DNA of 64,000 bases from Sporomusa sphaeroides DSM 2875 (GTDB taxonomy: Bacteria; Bacillota; Negativicutes; Sporomusales; Sporomusaceae). The stretch lies in assembly GCF_001941975.2 (NCBI RefSeq), contig NZ_CP146991.1, positions 3,221,001 to 3,285,000 on the forward strand, given 5' to 3'. The notes under the pieces were generated by a model. The model saw only the letters and a program-made list of their open reading frames with translations. It was not told the origin of the DNA and searched no databases. Below, in pieces: positions 26,248 through 35,268 of the stretch (positions are counted from its first letter, which is position 1; every line of letters starts with the position of its first letter). The position numbers were made by a program, and so were the translations under genes.

Positions 26248-26436
26248 CTATTCCAAAGCAAAGTGAATGTTCCCCTGCTTCGCGTTCCCCTGTTTCTTGC
26301 TCTTTTGCTGACTGCTTATATCGGGAATTTTGTCGAATACGGATATGTTTTTTACAAGCTGTATGAGGATTGGACACTTGTGATATTCCTCTACATAATT
26401 TTTTATTACATCTTTCAGTGGTTTTTCAGCATCCAT
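26248..26436 (-). CDS. Small ORF of unknown function between the two regulators
   Basis: 62 codons opposite to the flanking regulators. The start at 26436 has an excellent ribosome site (GGGAGG, eight bases away), which supports translation. The first 45 residues (MDAEKPLKDVIKNYVEEYHK...) look like a small helical protein. The last 18 are lysine, glutamine and glycine rich and are encoded by DNA related to the hairpin element at 23443-23481, so the original 3' end may have been replaced. No family recognised. The opposite frame (26203-26442, +) looks membrane-like but has no ribosome site. Confidence 0.45.
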   Translation of the reverse strand: MDAEKPLKDVIKNYVEEYHKCPILIQLVKNISVFDKIPDISSQQKSKKQGNAKQGNIHFALE

Positions 26437-26465
26437 AAATAATTTCCTCCCATTGGTGTATTTTT

Positions 26466-26611
26466 GAATTTGTATGTATTTTAGCACTTGTTTTTTCGGC
26501 GTTCAATGAGATTGGAGCCTAAAAAAAACTCTGCTTTTTCGTGCTGCACAACCAACTGCTATTCGATTTATACTATTTATAGTTTCAGTAAATGAAATGA
26601 GGGGTATATCA
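26466..26611 (+). promoter_or_regulatory. Leader of pucR-like gene 2
   Basis: Second copy of the leader seen at 24867-25012. Conserved blocks at the same spacing (TATTTTAGCACTTG, AGCCTAAAAAA, CGTGCTGCACAACCAACT, TATACTAT at 26572-26579) surround diverged stretches, so the duplication included regulatory DNA and the blocks have been retained. Confidence 0.5.
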
Positions 26612-27721
26612 TTGACGCTAAAACAATTTTATGAAAAGTTTCAAAAAAAGCACCAGCTAACACTACTAGCTGGTGAAAAGGGTATCTATGAGCCTGTCGA
26701 ATGGGTTTATCTGCTAGAGGACCTGAATAATGTTAAATACCTGCGCGGCAGAGAGTTAATAATTACGACCGGGCTTGCCAACAATTATGACCGCTGGCTT
26801 GAAGAGTTCATTTATTCAGTACATAAAAAAGGGGTAAGCGGTATTATCTTATGTATTGGAACTTATATTAAGGATGTGCCGAATTCTCTTATTGACTACT
26901 GCAACGCCAATGGCTTGCCGCTACTTATCATACCGTGGGAAATACGCATGGTTGATATTATGCAGGATTACTATGATGATACTATTAAAGAGAAACAAGA
27001 AGCACAATATTTCAGCAAAATATTTTCCAGTGCCATGTTTGATAATCGGATTGATAATGCACTTATTGCTGAACATGAAGATATGGAGCAGTATGTCTAT
27101 TCCACCTATGGAATTGTCGCTTTCAAAAACATTGCTGCCGATAAATTAACTGCGTTGTTAAATCAAGTGGAACAAAAATATTTGATTTTGACGAAAAAAA
27201 CGATACAGTATGCCATCCTGTATAACATAACCGAAAGCAATTTTTCGGCTGTAATAGCTTTCCTGCATAAGTCCTTAAGCACCGGATCTATTCATTATGG
27301 CATTGCCGCTTTGGGGCAGGGCATACACTCGCTATTTGATAAACGAATAGAAGCAGATAAAGCCCTGCAAGTAGCAATGGCTACCCGCAAAACTTATTGC
27401 TTCTATAATGACTTAGGTTTGTATCAAATTATATTAGGCATTTCCAATGAGGCGATATTAGACAATTTATATGCGCAAACGCTGAAGCCTATTGTAGAGT
27501 ACGACCAACAACACAAATCCAGTTATTTAGAAACGCTGCGCTATTATATTGAATTTAACTCCAGTGTACAACTCATTGCTGAGCACACCTTTACCCATCG
27601 AAATACCATCAACTACCGTATTGCCAAAATCAAAAGCTTACTCCAGAGCGACTTGTCTTCCGCACAAGAGCGTTGCCGGATTCAACTGGCTTTTTGCCTT
27701 TATGATTTACGACAAGGATAA
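26612..27721 (+). CDS. PucR-family transcriptional regulator, copy 2
   Basis: 369 residues with the same architecture as copy 1: PucR sensory domain (1-130), linker region, and C-terminal HTH_30 (AEHTFTHRNTINYRIAKI). The TTG at 26612 is preceded by GAGGGG, nine bases upstream. An in-frame ATG at 26597 overlaps that ribosome site and is less likely. Differences from copy 1 cluster in the sensory domain and around residues 85-140, which would fit altered ligand response. It converges with rubredoxin across a bidirectional terminator. Confidence 0.88.
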   Translation: MTLKQFYEKFQKKHQLTLLAGEKGIYEPVEWVYLLEDLNNVKYLRGRELIITTGLANNYDRWLEEFIYSVHKKGVSGIILCIGTYIKDVPNSLIDYCNANGLPLLIIPWEIRMVDIMQDYYDDTIKEKQEAQYFSKIFSSAMFDNRIDNALIAEHEDMEQYVYSTYGIVAFKNIAADKLTALLNQVEQKYLILTKKTIQYAILYNITESNFSAVIAFLHKSLSTGSIHYGIAALGQGIHSLFDKRIEADKALQVAMATRKTYCFYNDLGLYQIILGISNEAILDNLYAQTLKPIVEYDQQHKSSYLETLRYYIEFNSSVQLIAEHTFTHRNTINYRIAKIKSLLQSDLSSAQERCRIQLAFCLYDLRQG

Positions 27722-27799
27722 TATACTTCCTCATGATATTATTGTTCATTACTGCCGGTGAAATAATCACCATTACAAGCCTTACACCTGCTATTAAAT

Positions 27800-27833
27800 A
27801 AAACAAGACTTGGCATAAGCCAAGTCTTGTTTT
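27800..27833. terminator. Bidirectional terminator between pucR-like gene 2 and rubredoxin
   Basis: A perfect 15-bp stem AAAACAAGACTTGGC with its complement and a 4-nt loop. A-run and T-run flank both sides, so it can end both convergent transcripts. Confidence 0.9.
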
Positions 27834-27838
27834 ATGTG

Positions 27839-27997
27839 CTATATTTGCTCGAACTGGTCTTTGCCTACGCCGCAGACCGGGCATTGCCAGTCTTCCGATA
27901 CATCGGCAAATGCTGTTCCCGGCTGAACGCCATGGTCCAGGTCGCCCTGATCCGGATCATACTCATAACCGCATACCATACATCTATACTTTTCCAT
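27839..27997 (-). CDS. Rubredoxin
   Basis: 52-residue electron carrier with one Fe(Cys)4 site: CMVCGYEYD near the N-terminus and [12 protein letters not shown] near the C-terminus, with the usual PGTAF and DVSEDWQCP between them. In anaerobes rubredoxins feed peroxide and superoxide reductases or flavodiiron proteins. GGAG lies nine bases upstream of the ATG at 27997. Single gene after uvrC, ending at a strong bidirectional terminator. Confidence 0.97.
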   Translation of the reverse strand: MEKYRCMVCGYEYDPDQGDLDHGVQPGTAFADVSEDWQCPVCGVGKDQFEQI

Positions 27998-28093
27998 TAC
28001 TATCCACTCCTTATTAATAATAAACTACTTGTCTAATATTTTACTATTTTTACAAGAAGATTGCAAACAAAAGCTGCCAATAAGTACCTGTAC

Positions 28094-29911
28094 TTATTCA
28101 TACACTTTCTTGCGAAAGAAATTGTACACCGCTTCAGCCGCAGGCAGCGTCATGCCGTTAACTTTCGTTAGTTCCGCTACCTCGGCGGCTTTAATTTTGG
28201 GCAGGCTGCCGAAATGATCCCACAGCGCTTTCCGGCGTTTGGCGCCAATGCCAGGGATATGGTCAAGCACTGACACCAGATTACGCTTGGACCGCAATTT
28301 TCGGTGGTAGGTAATGGCAAAGCGGTGGGCTTCGTCGCGGATGCGCTGCACCAAATACAGCGACTGGGAGTGCCGTGGCAGAATGAGCGGTTCGCTGATT
28401 CCTTCACGGAAGATATGTTCAAATTCCTTGGCAAGCCCCACTACCGTCACTTCTGTAAGCCCGGCAGCACGAATAATGGGCAGGGCCGAGCTAAGCTGGC
28501 CTTTGCCGCCGTCGATAATAATCAAATCCGGCACAGGTCCTTTTTCGATTGCCTCGCGATAACGCCGCCCCACTACCTCCTGCATGGACTTAAAGTCATC
28601 CGGCTTGCCTTCGACGGTTTTTAACTTATAGCGGCGGTATTCATTCTTATTGGGCTGCCCGCCCTCAAACACCACCATCGACGCCACCGTTTCCGAACCT
28701 TGTATATGGGAAATGTCAAAACACTCAATCCGTTCAGGCGCACCCGGCAAGCCCAGGTACTGTCCAAGCTCGGCTGCGGCGCCGGCCGTCTTGCCGGCAT
28801 CGGCTTCCAGCCGCACCGCCTGTTCTTCCAGTACGGTGGCCGCGTTGCCTGCCGCCATATTGACCAAATCTTTCTTCGTGCCTCGTTTCGGGGTTTCTAC
28901 CTGTACCCGCCCGCCTTTGACACCGCTCAGCCACTCGGCTAAAAGATGCTGCTCCGCCAGCGCCAGCGGCAGCAGGATTTCCCGGGGAATAAAGGCAGCC
29001 TGGCTGTAGTACTGTTTAACAAAGGCTTCCAGGATAGTCTGATCGGTTTCATCCTCGCCGCCTGTCAGCATGAAGTGATCCCGTCCCACCATTTTGCCGC
29101 TGCGAATAAAGAATACCTGGGCACAAATCCCGGCGGCCGACCTGGCCAAGCCAATGGCATCCTGGTCGCCGCTGCCTGTTACCATGTTTTGCTTTTCAAT
29201 AATTTTCTCGACAGCCGCAAGCTGGTCGCGCAGCCTGGCAGCCTGTTCAAACTCCAGGTCTTCCGCCGCTTGTCCCATGGCCTGCTTAAGCTGCTTAACA
29301 ACCGCGTCACTGCGGCCTTCCAGAAACAGACCCACGGCTTTAATCATCCCGCCGTAGGTTTCATGATCCACTTTCCCGGCACACGGAGCCAGGCAGCGTT
29401 TAATATGGTGTTCCAGGCAAGGACGCTTGGCGTCAAGCTGGCGGCAGGAACGCAGCGGAAACAGGTTTTTTAAGAGCTTGAGCGTTTCATGCACCGCGCC
29501 GGCACTGGTGTACGGACCGAAATACCTGGCACCGTCTTTTACCACCTTACGGGTGGCATATACTCGGGGATAGTCTTCTCGCGTCACCTTAATATAGGGG
29601 TAGCTTTTGTCGTCCCGTAAGCTGATATTGTACTTGGGACGATGTTTTTTTATCAGATTGCACTCCAGTATCAGGGCTTCAATTTCAGAAGCAGTAATGA
29701 TATACTCCAGGTCGGCAATCCTCGCCACCAAAGCAATTACTTTGGGCGAATGATTACGGCTTGACTGAAAATAGGAGCGCACCCGGTTTTTCAAATTAAT
29801 GGCTTTGCCGACATAGATAATCCGGTTTTTCCCGTCTTTCATCAGATAGACGCCAGGCTTGTCAGGCAATAATGCCAGTTTTTCCTCAACTGCAGGAGAT
29901 ATTACAGAAAT
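28094..29911 (-). CDS. uvrC: Excinuclease ABC subunit C; probable non-canonical ATT start
   Basis: Makes the dual incisions in nucleotide excision repair. About 605 residues: GIY-YIG nuclease (residues 15-95, PGVYLMKD...IIYVGKAINLKNRVRSYF), a cysteine cluster (CRQLDAKRPCLEHHIKRCLAPC), the UVR motif near 205, an RNase H-like second nuclease (CFDISH, IIDGGKGQL) and C-terminal HhH motifs (IPGIGAKRRKALWDHFG). The family N-terminus (VEEKLALLPDKPG) continues upstream of the first ordinary start, TTG 29869. The only good ribosome site, AGGAGG at 29926-29921, points to ATT 29911. An annotation pipeline would choose 29869. Confidence 0.9.
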   Translation of the reverse strand: MSVISPAVEEKLALLPDKPGVYLMKDGKNRIIYVGKAINLKNRVRSYFQSSRNHSPKVIALVARIADLEYIITASEIEALILECNLIKKHRPKYNISLRDDKSYPYIKVTREDYPRVYATRKVVKDGARYFGPYTSAGAVHETLKLLKNLFPLRSCRQLDAKRPCLEHHIKRCLAPCAGKVDHETYGGMIKAVGLFLEGRSDAVVKQLKQAMGQAAEDLEFEQAARLRDQLAAVEKIIEKQNMVTGSGDQDAIGLARSAAGICAQVFFIRSGKMVGRDHFMLTGGEDETDQTILEAFVKQYYSQAAFIPREILLPLALAEQHLLAEWLSGVKGGRVQVETPKRGTKKDLVNMAAGNAATVLEEQAVRLEADAGKTAGAAAELGQYLGLPGAPERIECFDISHIQGSETVASMVVFEGGQPNKNEYRRYKLKTVEGKPDDFKSMQEVVGRRYREAIEKGPVPDLIIIDGGKGQLSSALPIIRAAGLTEVTVVGLAKEFEHIFREGISEPLILPRHSQSLYLVQRIRDEAHRFAITYHRKLRSKRNLVSVLDHIPGIGAKRRKALWDHFGSLPKIKAAEVAELTKVNGMTLPAAEAVYNFFRKKVYE

Positions 29912-29926
29912 GACCGGACACCTCCT

Positions 29927-32770
29927 TTACTCACGCTGCTGCCGCGGCCCGCGCGCCAGGATGGGGGCTAAATACTGACCGGTATACGATTTCGCCACAG
30001 CCACCACCTGCTCCGGCGTACCCTGCGCGACAATGGTGCCGCCCCGGTTGCCGCCCTCCGGCCCCAGGTCAATAATATAATCAGCGGTTTTAATCACATC
30101 CAGGTTGTGTTCAATAACCACAACCGTATCGCCGCCGTCAACCAGCCGCTGCAGCACCTCCAGCAGGCGGTGAATATCGGCGGTATGCAAACCGGTAGTG
30201 GGCTCATCCAGAATATACAGCGTTTTGCCGGTACTGCGCCGTGCCAGTTCGGTGGCCAGCTTAACCCGCTGCGCCTCGCCGCCCGACAATTGGGTCGCAG
30301 GCTGACCAAGCTTGATATACCCCAGGCCCACATCCTTCATAATCTGCAGCTTGCGGTGAATCTTGGGGAGATTCTGGAAAAATTCAACCGCTTCGTCGAC
30401 CACCATGTCCAGAACCTGGGCAATGCTTTTCCCCTTGTAGTGGACTTCCAGCGTCTCACGGTTGTAGCGGGCTCCCTTGCACACTTCACAAGGCACATAG
30501 ACATCAGGCAAAAAGTGCATTTCAATCTTAATAATGCCGTCACCTTTGCAGGCTTCGCAACGGCCACCTTTGACATTAAAGCTGAAGCGGCCCGGACGGT
30601 AGCCCCGCATCTTGGCTTCTGACGTCTGGCTGAACAGTTCCCGGATGCTGTCAAACAAACTGGTATAGGTCGCCGGATTGGAGCGCGGTGTCCGGCCAAT
30701 AGGCGACTGGTCGATATCAATAATTTTATCAATATATTCCAGACCGCGAATACTGTCATGGTCTCCCGGCCGGGCGCGGCTGGCGCGATACAGCTGACTG
30801 ACCAGGCCCTTGTATAAAATTTCGTTGACCAGCGTGCTTTTGCCAGAACCCGACACCCCGGTAACAGCGGTAAACACGCCTAACGGGAACCGGACATTGA
30901 CCTTTTTGAGGTTGTTTTCCTTAGCTCCGATAACCTCCAGCCATTTGCCGTTTGGCTGACGGCGCTCGGCCGGTACGGGAATGGCTTTGCGTCCGCTTAA
31001 ATACTGGCCTGTTACCGAGTCTTCGCAGGCTTTGATGTCATCGACAGTACCTGCGGCGACAATATTGCCGCCGTGCGCACCGGCAGCCGGGCCAATGTCG
31101 ATAATATGATCGGCGGTATACATGGTATCTTCATCATGTTCCACCACCAGCAGCGTATTTCCCAGATTGCGCAAATGCTTCAGCGTGTCCAGGAGACGGT
31201 TGTTGTCGCGCTGATGCAGGCCGATGCTGGGCTCATCCAGAATGTACAGCACCCCGACCAAGCCTGAACCAATTTGCGTCGCCAGCCGGATGCGCTGAGC
31301 TTCACCGCCGGAAAGCGTACCGGCAGCCCGGTCAAGCGTCAGGTAATCCAGGCCGACATTGAGCAAAAAGCCCAGACGGGCATTAATCTCTTTTAATATC
31401 TGGTTGGCAATGACTTTTTCCCGCTCAGTAAGCTCCAGCTTGCTGAAAAAGGCTTGAGACTCAGCCACCGTCAGGCGGGTGATTTCATAAATATTTTTGC
31501 CGCCGACCCTGATGGCCAGCGCTTCCGGCTTAAGTCTTGCCCCTTTGCACGCCGGGCAGGGCTTGGAGCTCATGTATTCTTCAATTTCTTCCCTGGACCA
31601 GTCGGAAGTGGACTCACGGTGCCGCCGGGAAAGCATCGGCAATACCCCTTCAAACACCGAGTAATAGGTTTTGGTTTCGCCATACATATTATCATAACGG
31701 AAAGTGAATTTCTCAGCCCCGCCGCCATGAAGAATAATCTCCTTCAGATCATCAGGGGTATTTTCCCAGGTGTCATACAGGGTTTTGCCATAGCGTTCCA
31801 ACACGGCTTCCAGCTGGCACATGAAATAGGAATTGGTATTCTTGCTCAAGGCCGCAATGGCCCCGTCAATAAAAGACTTGCCCGGGTCAGGAATGACCAG
31901 CGCCTGGTCTATTTCCAGGTTGTTGCCGAGACCGGTGCAGTCCGGGCAGGCACCAAAGGGATTGTTAAAAGAAAACATCCGCGGGGCAATCTCCGGCAGG
32001 CTGATACTGCAATCCACACAGGCAAAATTCTGGCTGAATATCAGTTCGTTAGTGCCGCCGGTATCGACAGTAAGAATGCCGCCGCCCAGTTCAAGCGCAG
32101 TTTCAATAGAGTCGGCCAGACGGGTAGCAATCCCGTCACGCACTACAATGCGGTCGACCACAACTTCGATGGTATGTTTCTTGTGCCTTTCCAGCTTAAT
32201 CTCATCCGTAACATCACGGACCTCGCCGTCCACCCGCACCCGGACATAGCCTTGTTTGCCGATATCCTCCAGAACTTTCTGATGCTCGCCCTTCTTCCCG
32301 CGAATTACCGGTGCCATAATGCTCAGTCGGGCACCCTCGCCTAAAGCCAGCAATTGGTCGACCATCTGTTCCACCGTCTGCTGCGCAATAGGCTTGCCGC
32401 ATTTGGGACAATACGGCCGTCCCGCCCGGGCAAACAGCAGGCGAAGATAATCATAAATCTCAGTAACGGTCCCCACGGTGGAACGCGGGTTGCGGCTGGT
32501 GGTCTTTTGGTCAATGGATATCGCCGGCGATAAGCCTTCGATATAGTCGACATCCGGTTTGTCCATCTGGCCCAGAAACTGCCGGGCATAGGCGGACAAT
32601 GACTCCACATAGCGCCGCTGCCCTTCGGCATAAATGGTATCAAACGCCAGTGATGATTTGCCTGAGCCGCTCAGCCCGGTAATAACCACCAGTTGGTCGC
32701 GTGGAATAGTTATGTCAATGTTTTTTAAATTGTGTTGTCTGGCACCTTTAATGATAATACTGTCTGTCAT
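29927..32770 (-). CDS. uvrA: Excinuclease ABC subunit A
   Basis: Damage-recognition ATPase of nucleotide excision repair. 947 residues, with two ABC modules: Walker [15 protein letters not shown] at the start and [13 protein letters not shown] near 645, signatures [12 protein letters not shown] and [12 protein letters not shown], and zinc motifs CPKCGKP, CVDC...CPDC and CEACKGDG...CEVCKGARY. Transcribed after uvrB, but 237 bp away with its own extended -10 promoter. The uvrC ribosome site begins directly after its stop. Confidence 0.97.
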   Translation of the reverse strand: MTDSIIIKGARQHNLKNIDITIPRDQLVVITGLSGSGKSSLAFDTIYAEGQRRYVESLSAYARQFLGQMDKPDVDYIEGLSPAISIDQKTTSRNPRSTVGTVTEIYDYLRLLFARAGRPYCPKCGKPIAQQTVEQMVDQLLALGEGARLSIMAPVIRGKKGEHQKVLEDIGKQGYVRVRVDGEVRDVTDEIKLERHKKHTIEVVVDRIVVRDGIATRLADSIETALELGGGILTVDTGGTNELIFSQNFACVDCSISLPEIAPRMFSFNNPFGACPDCTGLGNNLEIDQALVIPDPGKSFIDGAIAALSKNTNSYFMCQLEAVLERYGKTLYDTWENTPDDLKEIILHGGGAEKFTFRYDNMYGETKTYYSVFEGVLPMLSRRHRESTSDWSREEIEEYMSSKPCPACKGARLKPEALAIRVGGKNIYEITRLTVAESQAFFSKLELTEREKVIANQILKEINARLGFLLNVGLDYLTLDRAAGTLSGGEAQRIRLATQIGSGLVGVLYILDEPSIGLHQRDNNRLLDTLKHLRNLGNTLLVVEHDEDTMYTADHIIDIGPAAGAHGGNIVAAGTVDDIKACEDSVTGQYLSGRKAIPVPAERRQPNGKWLEVIGAKENNLKKVNVRFPLGVFTAVTGVSGSGKSTLVNEILYKGLVSQLYRASRARPGDHDSIRGLEYIDKIIDIDQSPIGRTPRSNPATYTSLFDSIRELFSQTSEAKMRGYRPGRFSFNVKGGRCEACKGDGIIKIEMHFLPDVYVPCEVCKGARYNRETLEVHYKGKSIAQVLDMVVDEAVEFFQNLPKIHRKLQIMKDVGLGYIKLGQPATQLSGGEAQRVKLATELARRSTGKTLYILDEPTTGLHTADIHRLLEVLQRLVDGGDTVVVIEHNLDVIKTADYIIDLGPEGGNRGGTIVAQGTPEQVVAVAKSYTGQYLAPILARGPRQQRE

Positions 32771-32831
32771 GCTTGTCTTATTCCCCTCTTTTAACTACTG
32801 CATATTAATGGATAGCAATTATTCGTTTTAT

Positions 32832-32840
32832 ATTATACCA
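32832..32840 (-). promoter_or_regulatory. Extended -10 promoter of uvrA
   Basis: TGGTATAAT on the minus strand (32840-32832), a TGn extended -10 element. The -35 region is poor. It lies 62 bp before the uvrA start and no LexA box is seen here. Confidence 0.55.
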
Positions 32841-32907
32841 GTATCTTAATGATAATGGTAGCATCTTGTCAGCGTAAAATTACAAAGCGACCCGGAATTA
32901 TCCAGGG

Positions 32908-32983
32908 GGCTTACTCGCTCGCCTGTGCCCGTATGGGTATAACTCCCGCTTTTAGAAGCGGGAGTCTTATAGCGAGTTTAGCC
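32908..32983. repeat. Three-stem palindromic element between uvrB and uvrA
   Basis: A 76-bp element: an outer stem (GGC plus ACTCGCT, 32908-32919, with AGCGAGT plus GCC, 32971-32983), an inner hairpin CCC-GTAT-GGG, and a second perfect 10-bp hairpin ACTCCCGCTT/AAGCGGGAGT (32942-32965). It has no T-run, so it is not a classic terminator. Origin unknown. Confidence 0.55.
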
Positions 32984-33007
32984 AGCGGATAAGGGCAACA
33001 GGAGCTG

Positions 33008-35092
33008 CTACTTCTTCCTGGCTTTATTCGTCTTACTGCCGGTTTTGCCGGCTGTTTTGCCTTTACCTGTTCCACCCCCGGCTTTTTGCCGGAGTTCGAC
33101 AATCATATCTCTAAGTTCAGCCGCCCGCTCAAATTCGAGCTGTCTGGAGGCCTGACGCATTTCTTTCTCCAAATTGTCCGCCAAGTCCAGCATATCGGCA
33201 CGCTGCATATTGCCAATACGGTCGGCTTTATATTCAGCCGGAGTTTCGGCAACCCTGGTGGTTTCGATAAGTTCTTTAACCCGTTTTTCAATGGTTTTCG
33301 GCGTAATCCCATGCTTGGTATTATAAGCCATCTGAATCTCGCGGCGTCGTTCGGTCTCACCCATCGCCCGCCGCATGGAGTCGGTGATGGTATCGGCATA
33401 CATAATAACCTTGCCATGGACATTACGGGCAGCGCGGCCGATGGTCTGTACCAGCGAGGTCTCTGAACGCAGGAAACCCTCTTTGTCGGCATCCAGGATA
33501 GCGACAAGCGATACTTCCGGCATATCCAGGCCTTCCCTGAGCAGGTTGATACCGACAAGCACATCATGCACCCCGGCCCGCAAATCCCGGATAATCTCCA
33601 CCCGTTCGATTGTCGCAATATCAGAATGGAGATAGGTTACTTTGATGCCCATGCCTTTTAGATATTCTGTCAGGTTTTCCGCCATCTTCTTGGTCAGGGT
33701 AGTAACCAGCACCCGCTCATTGGCGGCTGTGCGCAGCTTGATTTCATCCAGCAAATCGTCCATCTGCCCTTTGATGGGACGTACTTCAATTTCAGGATCA
33801 ATAAGTCCGGTTGGCCGGATAATTTGCTGGGCTACCTGACTGGCTGCCTTCAGTTCATAAGCAGCCGGTGTGGCCGAAACATAGACAATCTGATTAATCC
33901 GCTCGACAAACTCATCAAAGGTCAGCGGCCGGTTATCGAACGCCGAGGGTAAACGGAAGCCATTTTCAACCAGCGATTCTTTGCGTGAACGGTCGCCGGC
34001 ATACATGGCCCTAATCTGGGGCAGGGTAACATGAGATTCGTCAATAACAATCAGAAAATCCTCCGGAAAATAATCCACCAGCGTATAGGGAGACTCTCCC
34101 GGCTGACGCTGGGTCAGGTGGCGGGAGTAATTTTCGATGCCTGAACAATAGCCCATTTCCAGCATCATTTCCAGGTCATAGCGGGTGCGCTGCTCCAGGC
34201 GCTGGGCCTCCAGCAGCTTATTGCCGGCCCGCAGAGAGGCCAGGCGGTCATCTAGTTCGGCTTCAATGTCCTGCACTGCCCGCAGCATGTTTTCCCGGGA
34301 GGTAACATAGTGAGAGGCCGGATAAACCGCAATATGTTTCCTTTCCCCGACAATTTCACCAGTCAGGGTGTCAATCTCCAAAATACGTTCCACTTCATCG
34401 CCGAACAATTCGACCCGCAAAGCCTTTTCCCCGTAGGCTGCCGGGAAAATTTCCACAACATCACCACGGACCCGGAAGGTTCCCCGGGTAAAATTGTAAT
34501 CATTGCGCTCATACTGGATATCGACAAGCTTACGCAGGATTTCGTCCCTGTCTTTTAGCTGACCCTGCCGCAGCGACAGCACCAGCCCCCGGTATTCATC
34601 CGGCGAACCCAAACCATAAATGCAGGAAACACTGGCCACGATAATAACATCCCGCCGTTCAAACAGCGAACTGGTGGCCGAGTGGCGCAGCTTATCAATT
34701 TCATCATTGATGGAAGCGTCTTTTTCTATATAGGTATCGGTCTGCGCAATATAGGCCTCAGGCTGATAATAGTCATAATAGCTGACAAAATATTCAACAG
34801 CATTATTGGGGAAAAACTCCTTAAACTCACTGGCCAGCTGAGCCGCCAGGGTTTTGTTATGGGCTATGACCAAAGTCGGCTTTTGTACAGCCTCAATAAC
34901 TTTGGCCATAGTAAAGGTCTTACCGGTACCGGTAGCTCCCAGCAGCACCTGAGCGGCATCACCCTGTTTGATGCCTTCAGCCAATTGGACAATAGCTGCC
35001 GGCTGATCACCTGTCGGCACGAAGGGCGCTTCCACCTTGAACGGAATACTGCCCTCATGGTGGACGGTATTGAGTTTTGGTACGGTTGCCAT
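33008..35092 (-). CDS. uvrB: Excinuclease ABC subunit B
   Basis: DNA helicase-like damage verifier that loads UvrC. 694 residues: Walker [12 protein letters not shown] near 40, the beta-hairpin region ([10 protein letters not shown]), DEAD-like [14 protein letters not shown] near 340, helicase motif [11 protein letters not shown] near 540, and the C-terminal UVR domain ([22 protein letters not shown], shown by its part [12 protein letters not shown]). A lysine-rich tail follows. ATG 35092 is preferred over GTG 35101 since AGGTGA lies just before it. Controlled by a promoter overlapped by LexA-like boxes. Confidence 0.97.
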   Translation of the reverse strand: MATVPKLNTVHHEGSIPFKVEAPFVPTGDQPAAIVQLAEGIKQGDAAQVLLGATGTGKTFTMAKVIEAVQKPTLVIAHNKTLAAQLASEFKEFFPNNAVEYFVSYYDYYQPEAYIAQTDTYIEKDASINDEIDKLRHSATSSLFERRDVIIVASVSCIYGLGSPDEYRGLVLSLRQGQLKDRDEILRKLVDIQYERNDYNFTRGTFRVRGDVVEIFPAAYGEKALRVELFGDEVERILEIDTLTGEIVGERKHIAVYPASHYVTSRENMLRAVQDIEAELDDRLASLRAGNKLLEAQRLEQRTRYDLEMMLEMGYCSGIENYSRHLTQRQPGESPYTLVDYFPEDFLIVIDESHVTLPQIRAMYAGDRSRKESLVENGFRLPSAFDNRPLTFDEFVERINQIVYVSATPAAYELKAASQVAQQIIRPTGLIDPEIEVRPIKGQMDDLLDEIKLRTAANERVLVTTLTKKMAENLTEYLKGMGIKVTYLHSDIATIERVEIIRDLRAGVHDVLVGINLLREGLDMPEVSLVAILDADKEGFLRSETSLVQTIGRAARNVHGKVIMYADTITDSMRRAMGETERRREIQMAYNTKHGITPKTIEKRVKELIETTRVAETPAEYKADRIGNMQRADMLDLADNLEKEMRQASRQLEFERAAELRDMIVELRQKAGGGTGKGKTAGKTGSKTNKARKK

Positions 35093-35131
35093 AGTTATCA
35101 CCTATCTTACTTTATAAATAAATGGAGACTT

Positions 35132-35163
35132 GATGCAGATGAGGCTCCAACCCCATCTGCATC
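35132..35163. repeat. Hairpin in the uvrB leader
   Basis: A perfect 10-bp stem GATGCAGATG/CATCTGCATC within the 5' untranslated region of uvrB. The adjoining ATAAATGGAGACTT is also found at 23497, so this is probably part of a scattered palindromic repeat. Confidence 0.5.
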
Positions 35164-35200
35164 CCCGTCAGATAAGAAAGTTTTTCATAAATATCACTAT

Positions 35201-35255
35201 CCAGAACATATGTTTGCTTTGTTTTTATTATAGCACGCACATATGTTCTGGTCAA
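35201..35255 (-). promoter_or_regulatory. uvrB promoter with two LexA (SOS) boxes
   Basis: Minus strand: TTGACC (35255-35250), a 17-bp spacer, and TATAAT (35232-35227). One SOS-like box, GAACATATGTGC (35248-35237), fills the spacer. A second, AAACATATGTTC (35215-35204), lies just past the -10. Each differs by one base from GAAC-N4-GTTC, and together they form a mirror-image pair. LexA repression of uvrBA is well known in Firmicutes. Confidence 0.85.
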
Positions 35256-35268
35256 ATATCTCAGCATT

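Noticed and set aside
26203-26442. Plus-strand 79-codon ORF with two membrane-like stretches between the PucR genes
   Set aside because: No ribosome site, and it is antisense to an ORF with an excellent one. Hydrophobicity arises from complementing a charged helical protein.
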